Assembly: GCA_963794265.1 (NCBI GenBank)
Contig: CAWCDJ010000001.1
Location: 62,001-126,000 of the forward strand
Reading direction: 5' to 3'
Source: CAWCDJ01 sp963794265
GTDB taxonomy: Bacteria > Acidobacteriota > Terriglobia > Bryobacterales > Bryobacteraceae
DNA: 64,000 nt
Position 1 is the stretch's first letter; the number at the start of each line of letters is the position of its first letter. The translations under genes were made by a program, and so were the position numbers. Under the pieces are notes generated by a model that did not search any database, was not told where the DNA came from, and worked only from the letters and a program-made list of their open reading frames with translations. Below, piece by piece: positions 22,948 to 32,848 of the stretch.

Positions 22948-24393
22948 TTACGGCTTTGGATTCGCGGCCGGGGACGCGGTCCAATCGGCGTTCGCCAGCT
23001 TCCACCCGCCGCCTAGCGCCTGGTAGAGCTGCACGATGGCCAACCGCCGGCCCAGTTCGGTTTCCGCGAGCGCGATTTCGGCCGGGAAGAGTTCCTGTTG
23101 CGCTTCGAGCACTTCGTAATAGCTCGATTTGCCCGCCGTGTAGCGCAGCATGGAGACCTCTACGGCTTCCTGGTACGCCTTCACCGCTTCGGCCTGGCGG
23201 CTGCGCACGTCCTCCAATTTCTCACGGTTGAACAGCGCGTCCGACACATCCCGGAAGGCCGCCAGCGCGGCCCGCTCGTACTGGACTCGCGTTTCCTGCC
23301 AGTGTGCGATGGCCTGGCGTTTCTGCGAGCGCAAAGACCGGCCCGCATAGATGGGGCCTACGGCGCTCGAAGCCGTGCTCCAGATCGAGTTTGCCCCCGA
23401 CGTAAAGGCATCGAGCGGGCTGCTCGCCCGGCCCAGAAGGTCGGTTAACCCGATCTGGGGGAAGAACGCGGTAGTGGCGATGCCCACCTGCGCATTGGCC
23501 GCGCGCACCGCCAGTTCGGCTTGCAGTATGTCCGGGCGCCGTTGCAGCAGGAGGGAGGGCAGGCCGGCTGGAACGTCCGGCGGGACGGTCTGTTCGAGCA
23601 GCGTCCCGCGATGGGGAATGGAGCCGGGATCGGTTCCGATCAGCAGCCGGATTTCGTTCTCCTGGATGGCGATTTGCCGCTCCAGGTCGGGGATGTTGGC
23701 GGCGGTCGAAGCCATGGCCGCCTCCGCGCGCGAGGTTTCCAGCCGGGAAGCCGTTCCGCCGTTCAGCCGTTCGCGGAAGAGCTTCAGGCTATCTTCGAAG
23801 CTGGCGGTGTTGCGGCGGGCGATGTCCAGGCGAAGATCGAGCCCCAGGAGTTCGAAGTAGGCCTGCGCCACGCTGCTGACCAGTGAGAGCATCAAGCCGC
23901 GCCGGCCTTGCTCGCTAGCCAGGAAATTGGCGAGCGAGGCTTCGTTGGCCCAGCGAATCCGGCCCCACAAGTCCAACTGCCAGGTCGCGCCGAACCCGGC
24001 CAGAACGCTGCCTTGCCGCACTCCACCCGAATTGGCCGGCTGGCCTTGATACTCATTCTTGCCTTGACTCAAACCGGCCTCATATCCCACCGAGGGATAG
24101 TATTGCGACCGTGCCTGCACCGAGAGTTGCCGCGCCTGTTCGACGCGCAGTGCGGCAATTCGCAGGTCCTGATTGTTGGTGAGCGCGGTCTTGATCAGGC
24201 TCCGCAGCGTATCATCGTGGAAGATCTCCCACCATGGGAGGTCGGCGATCGAAGCCTGCTCGGCGGCGCCCTCTTCACCGCGAAACGCTGGCGGCGTGAC
24301 GATGGTCGGCCTGGTATATCGGGGGCCGACGACGCAACTGCTGAGAACGCACAGAGGGACCACCAGCAAGGCGGCTGAAAAGATTCTCCGCAT
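22948..24393 (-). CDS. Outer membrane factor (NodT/OprM-type) of an RND efflux system
   Basis: This 481-residue lipoprotein (lipobox LSSC with Cys20 after a 19-residue leader) contains two outer-membrane-efflux-protein repeats typical of TolC/OprM. Characteristic segments are LPWWEIFHDDTLRSLI, ALTNNQDLRIAALRVEQAR, and LLLQRRPDILQAELAVRAANAQVGIA. It forms the trimeric channel through which the RND pump exports substrates. Its ATG is immediately after the TAG of the pump gene (contiguous TAGATG), so it is the third gene of an MFP-RND-OMF operon. A variable Lys/Pro tail ends at Pro481. Confidence 0.95.
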   Translation of the reverse strand: MRRIFSAALLVVPLCVLSSCVVGPRYTRPTIVTPPAFRGEEGAAEQASIADLPWWEIFHDDTLRSLIKTALTNNQDLRIAALRVEQARQLSVQARSQYYPSVGYEAGLSQGKNEYQGQPANSGGVRQGSVLAGFGATWQLDLWGRIRWANEASLANFLASEQGRRGLMLSLVSSVAQAYFELLGLDLRLDIARRNTASFEDSLKLFRERLNGGTASRLETSRAEAAMASTAANIPDLERQIAIQENEIRLLIGTDPGSIPHRGTLLEQTVPPDVPAGLPSLLLQRRPDILQAELAVRAANAQVGIATTAFFPQIGLTDLLGRASSPLDAFTSGANSIWSTASSAVGPIYAGRSLRSQKRQAIAHWQETRVQYERAALAAFRDVSDALFNREKLEDVRSRQAEAVKAYQEAVEVSMLRYTAGKSSYYEVLEAQQELFPAEIALAETELGRRLAIVQLYQALGGGWKLANADWTASPAANPKP

Positions 24394-27300
24394 CTAGCGA
24401 CCCCCTCCCGCCGAGTGCCCTCTGGCGGGCTTGCCGCCCAACCGTTCCATCAGGTAAAACGTGACCGGAATCAGCAGCACCGCGATGCCGGTAGCGGCTG
24501 CCATACCGCCGATCACGCAACTGCCGATCACCCGGCGGGCGAGGGCCCCCGCGCCGTTCGCCATCCACAGGGGAATGCAGCCAAGCACGAAAGCGAACGA
24601 GGTCATCAGGATCGGCCGCAGCCGGAGCTTCGCAGCCGCCAGCGCGGCATCCATGAGGGACATGCCGGATTCGTAGCGAACCTTGGCGAACTCCACGATC
24701 AGGATGGCGTTCTTGGCCGCCAGCCCGATCAGCATGACCAGCCCGATCTGCGCGTAAACGTCGTTGGTCATCTTCCGCAGCCAGAGCGTGCTGAGCGCCC
24801 CCGCGACCGCCACGGGAGTCCCCAGCAGGACGCTCATCGGCAGGGTCCAGCTCTCATAAAGCGCCGCCAGGATGAGGAAGACGAAAACCAGCGACATCCC
24901 GAAGATCACCAGCGGAGAGAGCCCCTTGCGGGCAACCTGCTCCTGGAACGACATGCCCGAGTAATCGAAGCCCATCTCGCTGGGCATGGTCTGCTTGAAG
25001 ACGGCTTCCAGGGCATCCATGGCATCTCCGGAACTGTACCCCGGCGCGGCGCCGCCGAAGATCTGGGCGCAGCGGTAAAGGTTGTAGCGCTGGGTGAATT
25101 CGGGGCCGTAGGTGCGCTTAATGGTCGTGAGCGCGGAGAGCGGCACCATGCCGCCCCGCGGATTGCGGACGTAAAACTGATCCATTTTCGCGGTGCTGGT
25201 CCGCTGCTCGCCTTCGGCCTGCACAAAGACGCGCCATTGACGGCCAAACCGGTTGAAGTAGTTCACGAACGATCCGCCCATGAAGGTCTGTAGGGTCTGA
25301 TATACATCGCCGAGAACGATGCCTTGCGAAATCGTCTTGTCGCGGTCGACATCCACATAGACCTGCGGAATGGTGGGCAGGAAAGTGGTGCTCAGGTTGC
25401 TCAGCTCCGGCCTCTTTTGAGCGGCCCGCATGAACTGCTGGAGGTTCGAATTCAGGAAGGCGATATCTCCGCCGGAGCGGTCTTCAAGAATAAAGGTGAA
25501 TCCGCCCGAGGAACCCACGCCGGGAATCGCCGGCGGCGTGATGGAGAACGCGAAACCTTCGGGCAATCCGGCCAGACGGCGATTCAGAGTGCGCACCAGC
25601 TCCGATGCCTGCTCCTCTTTGCTCTTGCGTTCGCTCCAGGGTTTGAGCTTGATAAAAAAGAATCCGGAGTAAGTGTTCTGGACGCCGCTCAGGAAGTTAT
25701 ATCCCACCACGCTGGTGTACGTCTCGATGCCGGGAACCTGCTTGACGATCTTCTCGATCTGGCTCACCGCCGCGTCGGTCCGCTGCAAAGAGGCGGCATT
25801 GGGGAGTTGCACGGAAAGCAGGACGTAGCCCTGATCTTCTTCCGGCAGAAAACCCGTCGGTAGCCGGGTGCCGAACCATCCCGCCGCCGCGGTGCATCCG
25901 GCCAGGACGATGAGAGCGATGGCCGACTTGCGGATCAGCGTTCTGCAAGTGGAGACGTATCCGTTCCGCCCCCGCTCGAACATGCGGTTGAACGCCCTGA
26001 AGAAAACGCCCAGGGGCCCGCGGCGTCTCTTCGAGGGCCGGAGCAGCAAGGCCGAAAGGGCTGGGCTCAGTGTGAGCGCGTTGAAGGCGGAAATCACTAC
26101 CGAGATGGCAATGGTCACGGCGAATTGCTGGTACAGGCGGCCGGTGATTCCGGGGACGAAGACCGTCGGCACGAAAACCGCCGCGAGAATGATGGCGATT
26201 CCGATTACCGGACCGGAAACCTCTTCCATGGCCTTGCGCGCCGCATCTTTGGCCGAGAGCCCCTCCTCAATATGGTGCTGCGTGGCTTCCACCACCACGA
26301 TGGCATCATCCACCACCAGTCCAATCGCCAGCACCAGGCCGAACAGCGATAGCGTATTAACCGAGAAGCCGAACAGCGGGAACAGCATGAAGGTGCCGAT
26401 TAGCGAAACCGGTACGGCCAGCAGCGGGATGAGGGTGGCGCGCCAGTCCTGGAGGAAAACGTAGACCACGATCGCTACCAGAAGCAGCGCTTCAAACAGC
26501 GTAACAACGATCTCCGAGATGCCCTCGGTAACCGGAAGAGTGGTATCCAGCGAAACCGTGTAATCGACATCTTCCGGGAACCGCGTCTTGAGCCTCGCCA
26601 GCGCCTTTCTCACCGCCGCGGCGGCGTCGAGAGCGTTCGACCCGGGCAGTTGATAGAGCGGCATGATCGCGGCGGGACGGCCGTTGACGCGGCCGGTGAC
26701 GTTATAGCTTTCCGCGCCCAGTTCGATTCGCGCGACATCCCGCAGACGGAGCACCGAACCATCGCGATTCGCGCGAATTACGATGGCGCCGAATTCCTCG
26801 GGAGTCACCAGGCGCCCCTGCGCGCGAATGGAGTAGGTAAATTCCTGCCCCTGCGGAACCGGTTCGCTGCCCACCTGTCCGGCAGGATTCACCGTGTTCT
26901 GCTGACGGATGGCATTGATGATTTCCGGGATGGTGACCTGCAGCTTGGCGAGCCGATCAGGTTTGACCCAGATCTGCATGGCGTACCGGCCGCCGAAGAT
27001 CATGACGTCGCCGATTCCGGGCGTGCGCGCCAGTTCGTCCACCAGGTTGATGTAGGCGTAGTTCGCCAGAAAATTGCGATCGCGGGTTCCCTTGGGCGAG
27101 TACAACGCGATCATATAGATCGGCGAGCTCATGGCCTTACGGATAATCACGCCGTAATTGTTGACATCGGCGGGCAACTGGGTCGCCGCCAGGGACTCGC
27201 GCATCTGCGTCAGGATCAGGTCGATATTGGGCTGCGTCTTGACGTCGAAGTTCACGCGCAACGACATGCTGCCGTTATTGGCATTGGTGGAAAACATGTA

Positions 27301-27528
27301 CTGCATGTTGTCCACGCCGCTCATCTGCTGTTCGATGGGGGCGGCTACCGATTGTTCGATGGTCTGCGCGTCGGCCCCCAGGTAGGTAGCGCCGATGGTC
27401 ACTTCGGGAGGGACAATCTCCGGGTATTGGGCCACCGGCAGCGTGACCATGGAAATAGCGCCTATGATGACGGTCAGGATCGCGATTACGATCGCCACAA
27501 TCGGCCGCTCGATGAAGAATTTAGACAT
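24394..27528 (-). CDS. RND multidrug efflux inner-membrane pump (HAE1/AcrB-type)
   Basis: This 1044-residue protein has the full HAE1 architecture: an N-terminal helix (FFIERPIVAIVIAILTVI), two large periplasmic loops, and 12 membrane helices. Helix 4 holds the proton-relay pair (GLVVDDAIVVVEA), and segments such as GFLPEEDQGY and LFGLVLAIGLVVDD are standard AcrB/MexB features. It exports hydrophobic or amphiphilic compounds using the proton gradient. The gene follows the adaptor by 5 bases and precedes the outer-membrane factor with no gap. No adjacent TetR regulator is present. Substrate range cannot be read. Confidence 0.97.
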   Translation of the reverse strand: MSKFFIERPIVAIVIAILTVIIGAISMVTLPVAQYPEIVPPEVTIGATYLGADAQTIEQSVAAPIEQQMSGVDNMQYMFSTNANNGSMSLRVNFDVKTQPNIDLILTQMRESLAATQLPADVNNYGVIIRKAMSSPIYMIALYSPKGTRDRNFLANYAYINLVDELARTPGIGDVMIFGGRYAMQIWVKPDRLAKLQVTIPEIINAIRQQNTVNPAGQVGSEPVPQGQEFTYSIRAQGRLVTPEEFGAIVIRANRDGSVLRLRDVARIELGAESYNVTGRVNGRPAAIMPLYQLPGSNALDAAAAVRKALARLKTRFPEDVDYTVSLDTTLPVTEGISEIVVTLFEALLLVAIVVYVFLQDWRATLIPLLAVPVSLIGTFMLFPLFGFSVNTLSLFGLVLAIGLVVDDAIVVVEATQHHIEEGLSAKDAARKAMEEVSGPVIGIAIILAAVFVPTVFVPGITGRLYQQFAVTIAISVVISAFNALTLSPALSALLLRPSKRRRGPLGVFFRAFNRMFERGRNGYVSTCRTLIRKSAIALIVLAGCTAAAGWFGTRLPTGFLPEEDQGYVLLSVQLPNAASLQRTDAAVSQIEKIVKQVPGIETYTSVVGYNFLSGVQNTYSGFFFIKLKPWSERKSKEEQASELVRTLNRRLAGLPEGFAFSITPPAIPGVGSSGGFTFILEDRSGGDIAFLNSNLQQFMRAAQKRPELSNLSTTFLPTIPQVYVDVDRDKTISQGIVLGDVYQTLQTFMGGSFVNYFNRFGRQWRVFVQAEGEQRTSTAKMDQFYVRNPRGGMVPLSALTTIKRTYGPEFTQRYNLYRCAQIFGGAAPGYSSGDAMDALEAVFKQTMPSEMGFDYSGMSFQEQVARKGLSPLVIFGMSLVFVFLILAALYESWTLPMSVLLGTPVAVAGALSTLWLRKMTNDVYAQIGLVMLIGLAAKNAILIVEFAKVRYESGMSLMDAALAAAKLRLRPILMTSFAFVLGCIPLWMANGAGALARRVIGSCVIGGMAAATGIAVLLIPVTFYLMERLGGKPARGHSAGGGR

Positions 27529-27533
27529 GGCGG

Positions 27534-28778
27534 CTAATTGGTCCCCTGTCCGGCGGCCATCCTGGGAGCGACGATCATGCCGCTGCGGATTTTCTGCAGG
27601 CCTTCCACGACAACTCGATCGCCCGAGTGCAGCCCGTCTTCGACTATCCGCAGAGAGCCGAGGGTTTCGCCCAGCTTGACGGGACGAATCTCCACCTTGT
27701 TATCCTTGCCGACCACCGCCGCCTGCGAGCTGCCCTGTAATTCGCTGATGGCGCGCTGTGGTACGAGCACGGCGTTCCTGCGCACCTCCACCACCGACCG
27801 CACGCGGCAATACTGCCCTGGACGCAGCACGTTTCCGGGATTGGGGAAGAGAGCGGCGATGCGCATGGCGCCGGTCCCGACATCCACCTGGCGGTCCGCC
27901 ATGAAGAACGAGCCCTTGTACGGATGCACCGATCCGTCCGCCAGAATCAGCTCCAGGTTGCCCGCGCTGACCCCGGGCCCCCCGGCCTGAATCTGGGCGT
28001 GGTGGGCCAGGTACTCCTGCTCGCTCACGGCAAAGTAGGCCTTGATCGGATCGACGGCCGAAACCGTAGTCAGCTCGGGGCCCGAAGGCCCGACCAGTGC
28101 GCCCACCTGCATCTTTGCGAGGCCGGCGATCCCATCGATGGGCGAGGCGATGCTGGTGAATCCGAGCTTCACCTGGGCGTCGTAGACGGTCGCCTCCGCG
28201 GCTACGATGTTCGCCTTGGCAGCTTCGATGCTCGCCTGAAAAGCCTCCACGCCCGCCCTGGCTTCGAGCTGGCTTTGAATGGCGTCGTCCATTTCTTCCT
28301 GGCTGATGGCTTTGGTCTTGGCCAGCGGCGCGTAGCGCTTTACATCCAGGTCCGCTTTACCCAGCCGGGCCTGGCTCTGCGCCAGGTTGCCGATCGCGAG
28401 CTGGAGCATTCCCTTGGCCTGTTCCAGATTGCCCTTGGCCTGGTTCAAGGCCGCCTGGAACGGGCGCGGATCGATCTCGAACAATAACTGGCCCTTGCGA
28501 ACGGCGGAGCCTTCCCGGTAGGCCTGTTTGAGCAGGTAGCCCGAGACCTGGGCGTGGATATCCGCATTGAGCCGGCCATCCAGCGTCCCAATCCATTCCT
28601 GGGCTACCGGAACGTCACGGACCGATACCTCGACTACATCTACAGCGGGCGGCGGCATCTGCGTCACTGCCTGGGGGGCATGGCTGCAGCCGGTCAGCAG
28701 GGCAGCCGCCACCAGCAGGGCCGTGCACGCGGAGTTTATGCCCGCCGGCGGGAGCGCGCGTCGATCTTTTAGCTGCAT
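27534..28778 (-). CDS. RND efflux membrane-fusion (adaptor) lipoprotein
   Basis: From ATG 28778 the protein is 414 residues, beginning with a lipoprotein leader (Cys31 in LLTGC). It has the lipoyl/barrel-sandwich hybrid halves (DGRLNADIHAQVSGYL; LGFTSIASPIDGIAG), a long coiled-coil hairpin between them (LNQAKGNLEQAKGML and onward), and beta-barrel and membrane-proximal domains (RPGQYCRVRSVVEVRRNAVLVPQRA). It bridges the pump and the outer-membrane factor. A frame extending to 28931 adds 51 residues with no signal features and was not chosen. The 212-base region upstream (28779-28990), between this gene and the esterase, holds no recognised site. Confidence 0.93.
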   Translation of the reverse strand: MQLKDRRALPPAGINSACTALLVAAALLTGCSHAPQAVTQMPPPAVDVVEVSVRDVPVAQEWIGTLDGRLNADIHAQVSGYLLKQAYREGSAVRKGQLLFEIDPRPFQAALNQAKGNLEQAKGMLQLAIGNLAQSQARLGKADLDVKRYAPLAKTKAISQEEMDDAIQSQLEARAGVEAFQASIEAAKANIVAAEATVYDAQVKLGFTSIASPIDGIAGLAKMQVGALVGPSGPELTTVSAVDPIKAYFAVSEQEYLAHHAQIQAGGPGVSAGNLELILADGSVHPYKGSFFMADRQVDVGTGAMRIAALFPNPGNVLRPGQYCRVRSVVEVRRNAVLVPQRAISELQGSSQAAVVGKDNKVEIRPVKLGETLGSLRIVEDGLHSGDRVVVEGLQKIRSGMIVAPRMAAGQGTN

Positions 28779-28990
28779 AGGTTTATCCGGGATCCTTTTG
28801 TGCCGAGCGGCCGCTGCGCTCAATTGCGAGCCTTGCCGCGCTCCGGTTGCGAGCCGCCCCGCTAAAAAAGGCAAACGAGTCTCTAATCGCAAACAATAGA
28901 TTAATACGGTGCGTGGACAGTTGCATCGCACAGCCGAAAAGACTGGCTGATTTCGTGCCCTGTCTCGTCAGACGCGTGCGCCGCGCTACG

Positions 28991-30556
28991 CTAACGCGAT
29001 GATGCCTGGCCGGAACGCGAATTCACGCGTTCCACGAACAGCCCGCAGATTGCCTTACGCAAATTCGTTTTCGCCACCGGTCCATCCATGGTGAATTCGA
29101 GATAGCTGTGCCTGGCGGCGTCGTACTTCGGCCACACGGGCAATCCCGCGCCATTGGGATCGCCGGTCTTCGCAAAATTCGTCCAGTACTTCTGAACTTC
29201 CGCGGTGCGGCTCGGATCGGGATCGGCGCTGGCTTTCACTCCGCGATTGCCGAAGACGAAGGGCAGCTCGCCCGAATGCGGCACGCCGGTCGAGTCGGGT
29301 CCGACCCCGAATTGGTACTCGTAAGTGGGAAAATGCGCGGAGTGTTCGCCCGCGATCAACACGGCCGGGCAGCGGAACATGCTATCCGTGCTGAACTGAG
29401 AACCCGGGCCGCCATACGCCGGCACGTTGTCGCCGGCAGGCTCGCCGGCCAGCCCATAGAGTTTCAATGCCTGGGGCGCCAGGGGGCCGAAGAAAGTTTC
29501 CACCGCCTTGCGGAGCACTGCGTCGTCCCCTTTGAAGTCAAATTCGCGCGTGTTGTTGCCGATCATCAGCGGCACGGGCGCCTGTTTGCCGCCGCGGAAA
29601 ATCGCGGACGGCTCTTCCCGGATCGCGTACCCGTCGATGTTCGGAACCGGCCTGCCCTCGCCGCCGCCACCGTAGGGCGGGGAAGCCTTCAGAATTTCCG
29701 CAACCGGCAGGGAGCGAAGATAGGCGATGGCCCCGGTCGCCGGCGCCTTGAGTTTTCCGGCGAGCACCTCGCCGGCATGATCGGCCTGGGCAGAAGTCGC
29801 CGTGGCGCGGCCCCCGATCAGGACCGACCCGCTTTCCTCAATCGCGCGCTGGAAAAGTCCGCGGGCCAGTGGCGACGCCATCAACAAGCCAACGTTCTGG
29901 GCTCCTGCCGACTGCCCGAAGATGGTCACCGACCCGGGGTCGCCGCCGAACCGTGCGACGTTGTCGTGAACCCAATGGAGCGCGGCGATCAGGTCGAGCA
30001 AACCATAGTTACCCGACGCATGATGCGGCGACTCGGCCGTCAGTTCGGGATGGCCGATGAAGCCGAGCACGCCCAGCCGGTACTGCACCGTGACCACCAC
30101 CACGCCGAGACGCGCCAGTTTCTCTCCGTCGAAGGACGGCTCGATTCCTCCCAACCCCAGTGCCGAGCCGCCCATATTGGCGCCCCCGTGGATCCACACC
30201 ATAACGGGCTGCTTCGTCTTTGCGGGCCACTCAGAGGTCCAGACATTCAGGACGAGGCAGTCTTCGCTGCCGAGGGCGGCGGCATGGTCGTTCCAGCCGG
30301 CGGCAATCTGGGCGCAGGGCGCGCCGTAACGGGTCGCGTCCCGGATGCCGCTCCACGGGCGCACGGGCTGCGGCTCCCGCCAGCGCAGGCTTCCGACCGG
30401 CGGCTGGGCGAACGGAATGCCTTGAAACACCGCGCCACCGGCCGCGCCGGTGCGGCCGCGCACTTCACCGCCGGTGACACGAACCACTGGTCCGGTGGCG
30501 GCCAGAGCCATCCCGGCCACCAGAAACAGAGTCGGAAATAAACGTAGGGTATGCAT
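28991..30556 (-). CDS. Secreted type-B carboxylesterase
   Basis: From ATG 30556 (AAAGG ribosome site upstream) the protein is 521 residues: signal peptide 1-20, then the type-B carboxylesterase fold. Diagnostic segments are GIPFAQPPVGSLRWREPQP, EDCLVLNVWTS (99-109), the oxyanion-hole HGGAN (123-127), and the nucleophile elbow GQSAG (214-218; Ser216). A likely catalytic His lies in GVPHSGELPF, and a Glu/Asp member further upstream. It hydrolyses ester bonds in an extracytoplasmic substrate that cannot be predicted. It ends 212 bases before the RND adaptor start and may be a separate unit. Confidence 0.93.
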   Translation of the reverse strand: MHTLRLFPTLFLVAGMALAATGPVVRVTGGEVRGRTGAAGGAVFQGIPFAQPPVGSLRWREPQPVRPWSGIRDATRYGAPCAQIAAGWNDHAAALGSEDCLVLNVWTSEWPAKTKQPVMVWIHGGANMGGSALGLGGIEPSFDGEKLARLGVVVVTVQYRLGVLGFIGHPELTAESPHHASGNYGLLDLIAALHWVHDNVARFGGDPGSVTIFGQSAGAQNVGLLMASPLARGLFQRAIEESGSVLIGGRATATSAQADHAGEVLAGKLKAPATGAIAYLRSLPVAEILKASPPYGGGGEGRPVPNIDGYAIREEPSAIFRGGKQAPVPLMIGNNTREFDFKGDDAVLRKAVETFFGPLAPQALKLYGLAGEPAGDNVPAYGGPGSQFSTDSMFRCPAVLIAGEHSAHFPTYEYQFGVGPDSTGVPHSGELPFVFGNRGVKASADPDPSRTAEVQKYWTNFAKTGDPNGAGLPVWPKYDAARHSYLEFTMDGPVAKTNLRKAICGLFVERVNSRSGQASSR

Positions 30557-30644
30557 ATTAGAGCCTTTCCTGGCTGAAAGCAGAGCCGATCTTACAACGG
30601 TTCCACTGTAACGCATTTCCCACGTCCCTCTGGGTCAGGCGAAG

Positions 30645-32165
30645 CTATCCGGCGAAATGCATGAGGGCCGCGAGCATCCCGGCGAATACCACCGCGCCGA
30701 AGATCACCGCGACCGCGATCTGCCGCCCCGTCACGGGCGAAGCCGGCGCCGCGGGGGCGGAAACCAGCAGCGGCAGTTCCGCCTCGGTGGCGGCACGGGT
30801 GGCGGGGTCGTAGAGTTCGGAGGGCAGCATGTCGATCGGCTGCAGTTTCACTTTGCGCGGCATATAGCCGAACGTCTGGTCGGCCGTATTCACCTGGCGG
30901 AACGGACCGGGGTCGTCGAAGACCACCAGCAAGCTGCCCGGCAGCACTTGCGCAAGGACGGCGGAGGTCGCGTTTGCCTGGTCATATACGGGCACGGGCT
31001 GCGGTTCGAGCAATCGGAACACACGGCCCATCGGGTTGCCCACCGTGAGCATCGATAACTCGTCGCCCGCCACCGAGTCGAGCATGCCGGTGGATTCGCC
31101 GGGCGGGTGCTTCTCGCCGAATTCGCGGCCGGCCTTCAAGGCATCCTCGAGTTCGGCCGCGGTGACTCCGCCGTTGAACTCCACGAGGCGCTGAATCCGA
31201 TGCTGAATCGGCGGATGGGTGGCGAACAGGCTGCCGTTCAAGAGGCCCTGAGCCATGGCTGGAGCCGGGTCTGCAAAGTAGAAATGCGAAATCACGGGGT
31301 TGGCGCCCGCGACTGCGGATCCGGCGCCGGCGATCTTGGCTAGCGCGCGCAGCAAGCCTTCGGGGTAACGCGTGAGCAGGGCGGCGTCGGCATCCGCAAG
31401 ATACTCCCGGCTGCGGGAAAGTGCCGCACGGATCAATGCGGCCAGCACCGGCGCTACGAAGAAAATGTAGAGGTAGAGGGGCGAGAGCATCAGCCGATAG
31501 GCGCGGTATTGCCCCATCTGTGAGCCGGATACGGCCTGCTTCGATTCCTGAATGCCCTGGCGCCGCATCAGGTAAGGCAGGCGCAGGAACAGCACGATGG
31601 CGGCGACCACGGTGTTCAGCCGCGTATCGTGGTTGCCGATGTGAGAGATCTCGTGCGCCAGCACGCCCTCCAGTTCCCGGCGGTCCATCAATTTCAGCAG
31701 GCCCGTGGTGACGGCGATCACCGTGTGCGTCGGATGCATGCCGGCGGCGAAGGCGTTGGGCGCCGGGCTGTCTATCACGTAGAGGCGCGGCTTGGGGAGG
31801 CCGGCTCCGATCGCCAGATTTTCCAGAGAGCGTTTGGCTTCCGCTTCGGCCGCGCCGGCCGGCCGCGCTCCCGCGAATTCGAGCACTTTGGCCACCGGCG
31901 AAGACGCGATGGCCCAGAACAACAGGCCGAGCACGCCGATCAGACCAAGGGCAAAGAGCACCATCAGCCGCACTTTGAGTGCCGTGTCAGACCCGGCCGC
32001 GTGTCCCTCCAGGCGGTAGACTATGGTCACCGCAAACCCATAGCTGAAGGCCAGTACGAAAGGCGCGATTGACGCAATGGCCATCGCGACCAGCAGCGCC
32101 GTCTTGAAGTGGTTTTGAGCGATGCGGCGGTAAACCAGCACCGGTTCTGCAGTAGCGGGTGTCAT
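30645..32165 (-). CDS. M48-family (HtpX-like) membrane metalloprotease
   Basis: This 506-residue protein has two membrane helices near the N-terminus (about 22-50 and 66-87). The M48 zinc motif HEISH (171-175) lies in VLAHEISHIGNHD, and the later Glu ligand is in REYLADADA. A further pair of helices follows, and a C-terminal extension (about 340-506) has SH3-like and final membrane segments. It degrades damaged membrane proteins in the manner of HtpX. The start is one base after the stop of the LemA gene, the conserved LemA-M48 pairing. The C-terminal domain is larger than in E. coli HtpX (about 290 residues). Confidence 0.93.
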   Translation of the reverse strand: MTPATAEPVLVYRRIAQNHFKTALLVAMAIASIAPFVLAFSYGFAVTIVYRLEGHAAGSDTALKVRLMVLFALGLIGVLGLLFWAIASSPVAKVLEFAGARPAGAAEAEAKRSLENLAIGAGLPKPRLYVIDSPAPNAFAAGMHPTHTVIAVTTGLLKLMDRRELEGVLAHEISHIGNHDTRLNTVVAAIVLFLRLPYLMRRQGIQESKQAVSGSQMGQYRAYRLMLSPLYLYIFFVAPVLAALIRAALSRSREYLADADAALLTRYPEGLLRALAKIAGAGSAVAGANPVISHFYFADPAPAMAQGLLNGSLFATHPPIQHRIQRLVEFNGGVTAAELEDALKAGREFGEKHPPGESTGMLDSVAGDELSMLTVGNPMGRVFRLLEPQPVPVYDQANATSAVLAQVLPGSLLVVFDDPGPFRQVNTADQTFGYMPRKVKLQPIDMLPSELYDPATRAATEAELPLLVSAPAAPASPVTGRQIAVAVIFGAVVFAGMLAALMHFAG

Positions 32166-32166
32166 T

Positions 32167-32748
32167 TCAGGCCGCGGTAAAACTCACTTTGACTTCGTCG
32201 AACGCGCTCTTATCGGCGGTGAAGAACGCCACCGGCTCGAAGCCGAACCCGCGGGCGAACTGGTTCAACGGGAAGCTCTGAATGCGCGCGTTGTAATCGA
32301 GCGCGTTCTGGTTATAGAACTGGCGCGCGTAGGCGATCTTCTCCTCGGTATCGTCGAGCTCTTTTTGCAGTTCTCCGAACCCGGCGGCGGCCTGCAGTTG
32401 GGGGTAGTTCTCAGCCACGGCCATGAGCCGGCCGAGCGCCTGGGTGAGAGACTGGTCGGCCGCGGCGGCGGCAACCGGGGTGGACGCGGCGGCCAGCGCG
32501 CCGCGCGCCTGCGCCACTTCGGCGAACACGGCGTGTTCGTGACTGGCGTAGCCGCGCACGGTCTCCACCAGGTTGGGAATCAGGCTCGCGCGGCGTTTCA
32601 ATTGGACTTCGATACCGGACCACGCTTCCCGCGTGCGGATGCGGGAGCGCACCAGTCCGTTGTACGTGGCCACCGCCCAAGCTACGGCGAACAGGAGCAG
32701 CAGAATCGGGATCAGGGCAGGCAAGATCGCCAAGGCATTTATCTCCAT
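32167..32748 (-). CDS. LemA-family membrane protein
   Basis: From ATG 32748 (AGGA six to nine bases upstream) the protein is 193 residues: one N-terminal membrane helix (about 7-28), then the LemA helical bundle. Diagnostic segments are YNGLVRSRIRTREAWSGIEVQLKRR, LIPNLVETVRGYASHE and the RQFYNQNALDYNARIQSFP block. An 11-residue longer frame from 32781 lacks a site. It is adjacent to the M48 protease with a 1-base gap; LemA probably partners the protease at the membrane. The molecular role of LemA is unknown. Confidence 0.94.
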   Translation of the reverse strand: MEINALAILPALIPILLLLFAVAWAVATYNGLVRSRIRTREAWSGIEVQLKRRASLIPNLVETVRGYASHEHAVFAEVAQARGALAAASTPVAAAAADQSLTQALGRLMAVAENYPQLQAAAGFGELQKELDDTEEKIAYARQFYNQNALDYNARIQSFPLNQFARGFGFEPVAFFTADKSAFDEVKVSFTAA

Positions 32749-32848
32749 AGATATCCTGGGGCCGAAGCGCCGGGGAAGCACTACTGAATATGGTTAAGGA
32801 CGCGGCGTCAACCCGTGATTTTCCCGATCGGGGGGTTACAATTTCCTC

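Noticed and set aside
21880..23016. 378-codon plus-strand open frame
   Set aside because: Antisense to the molybdopterin oxidoreductase; no recognisable motifs.
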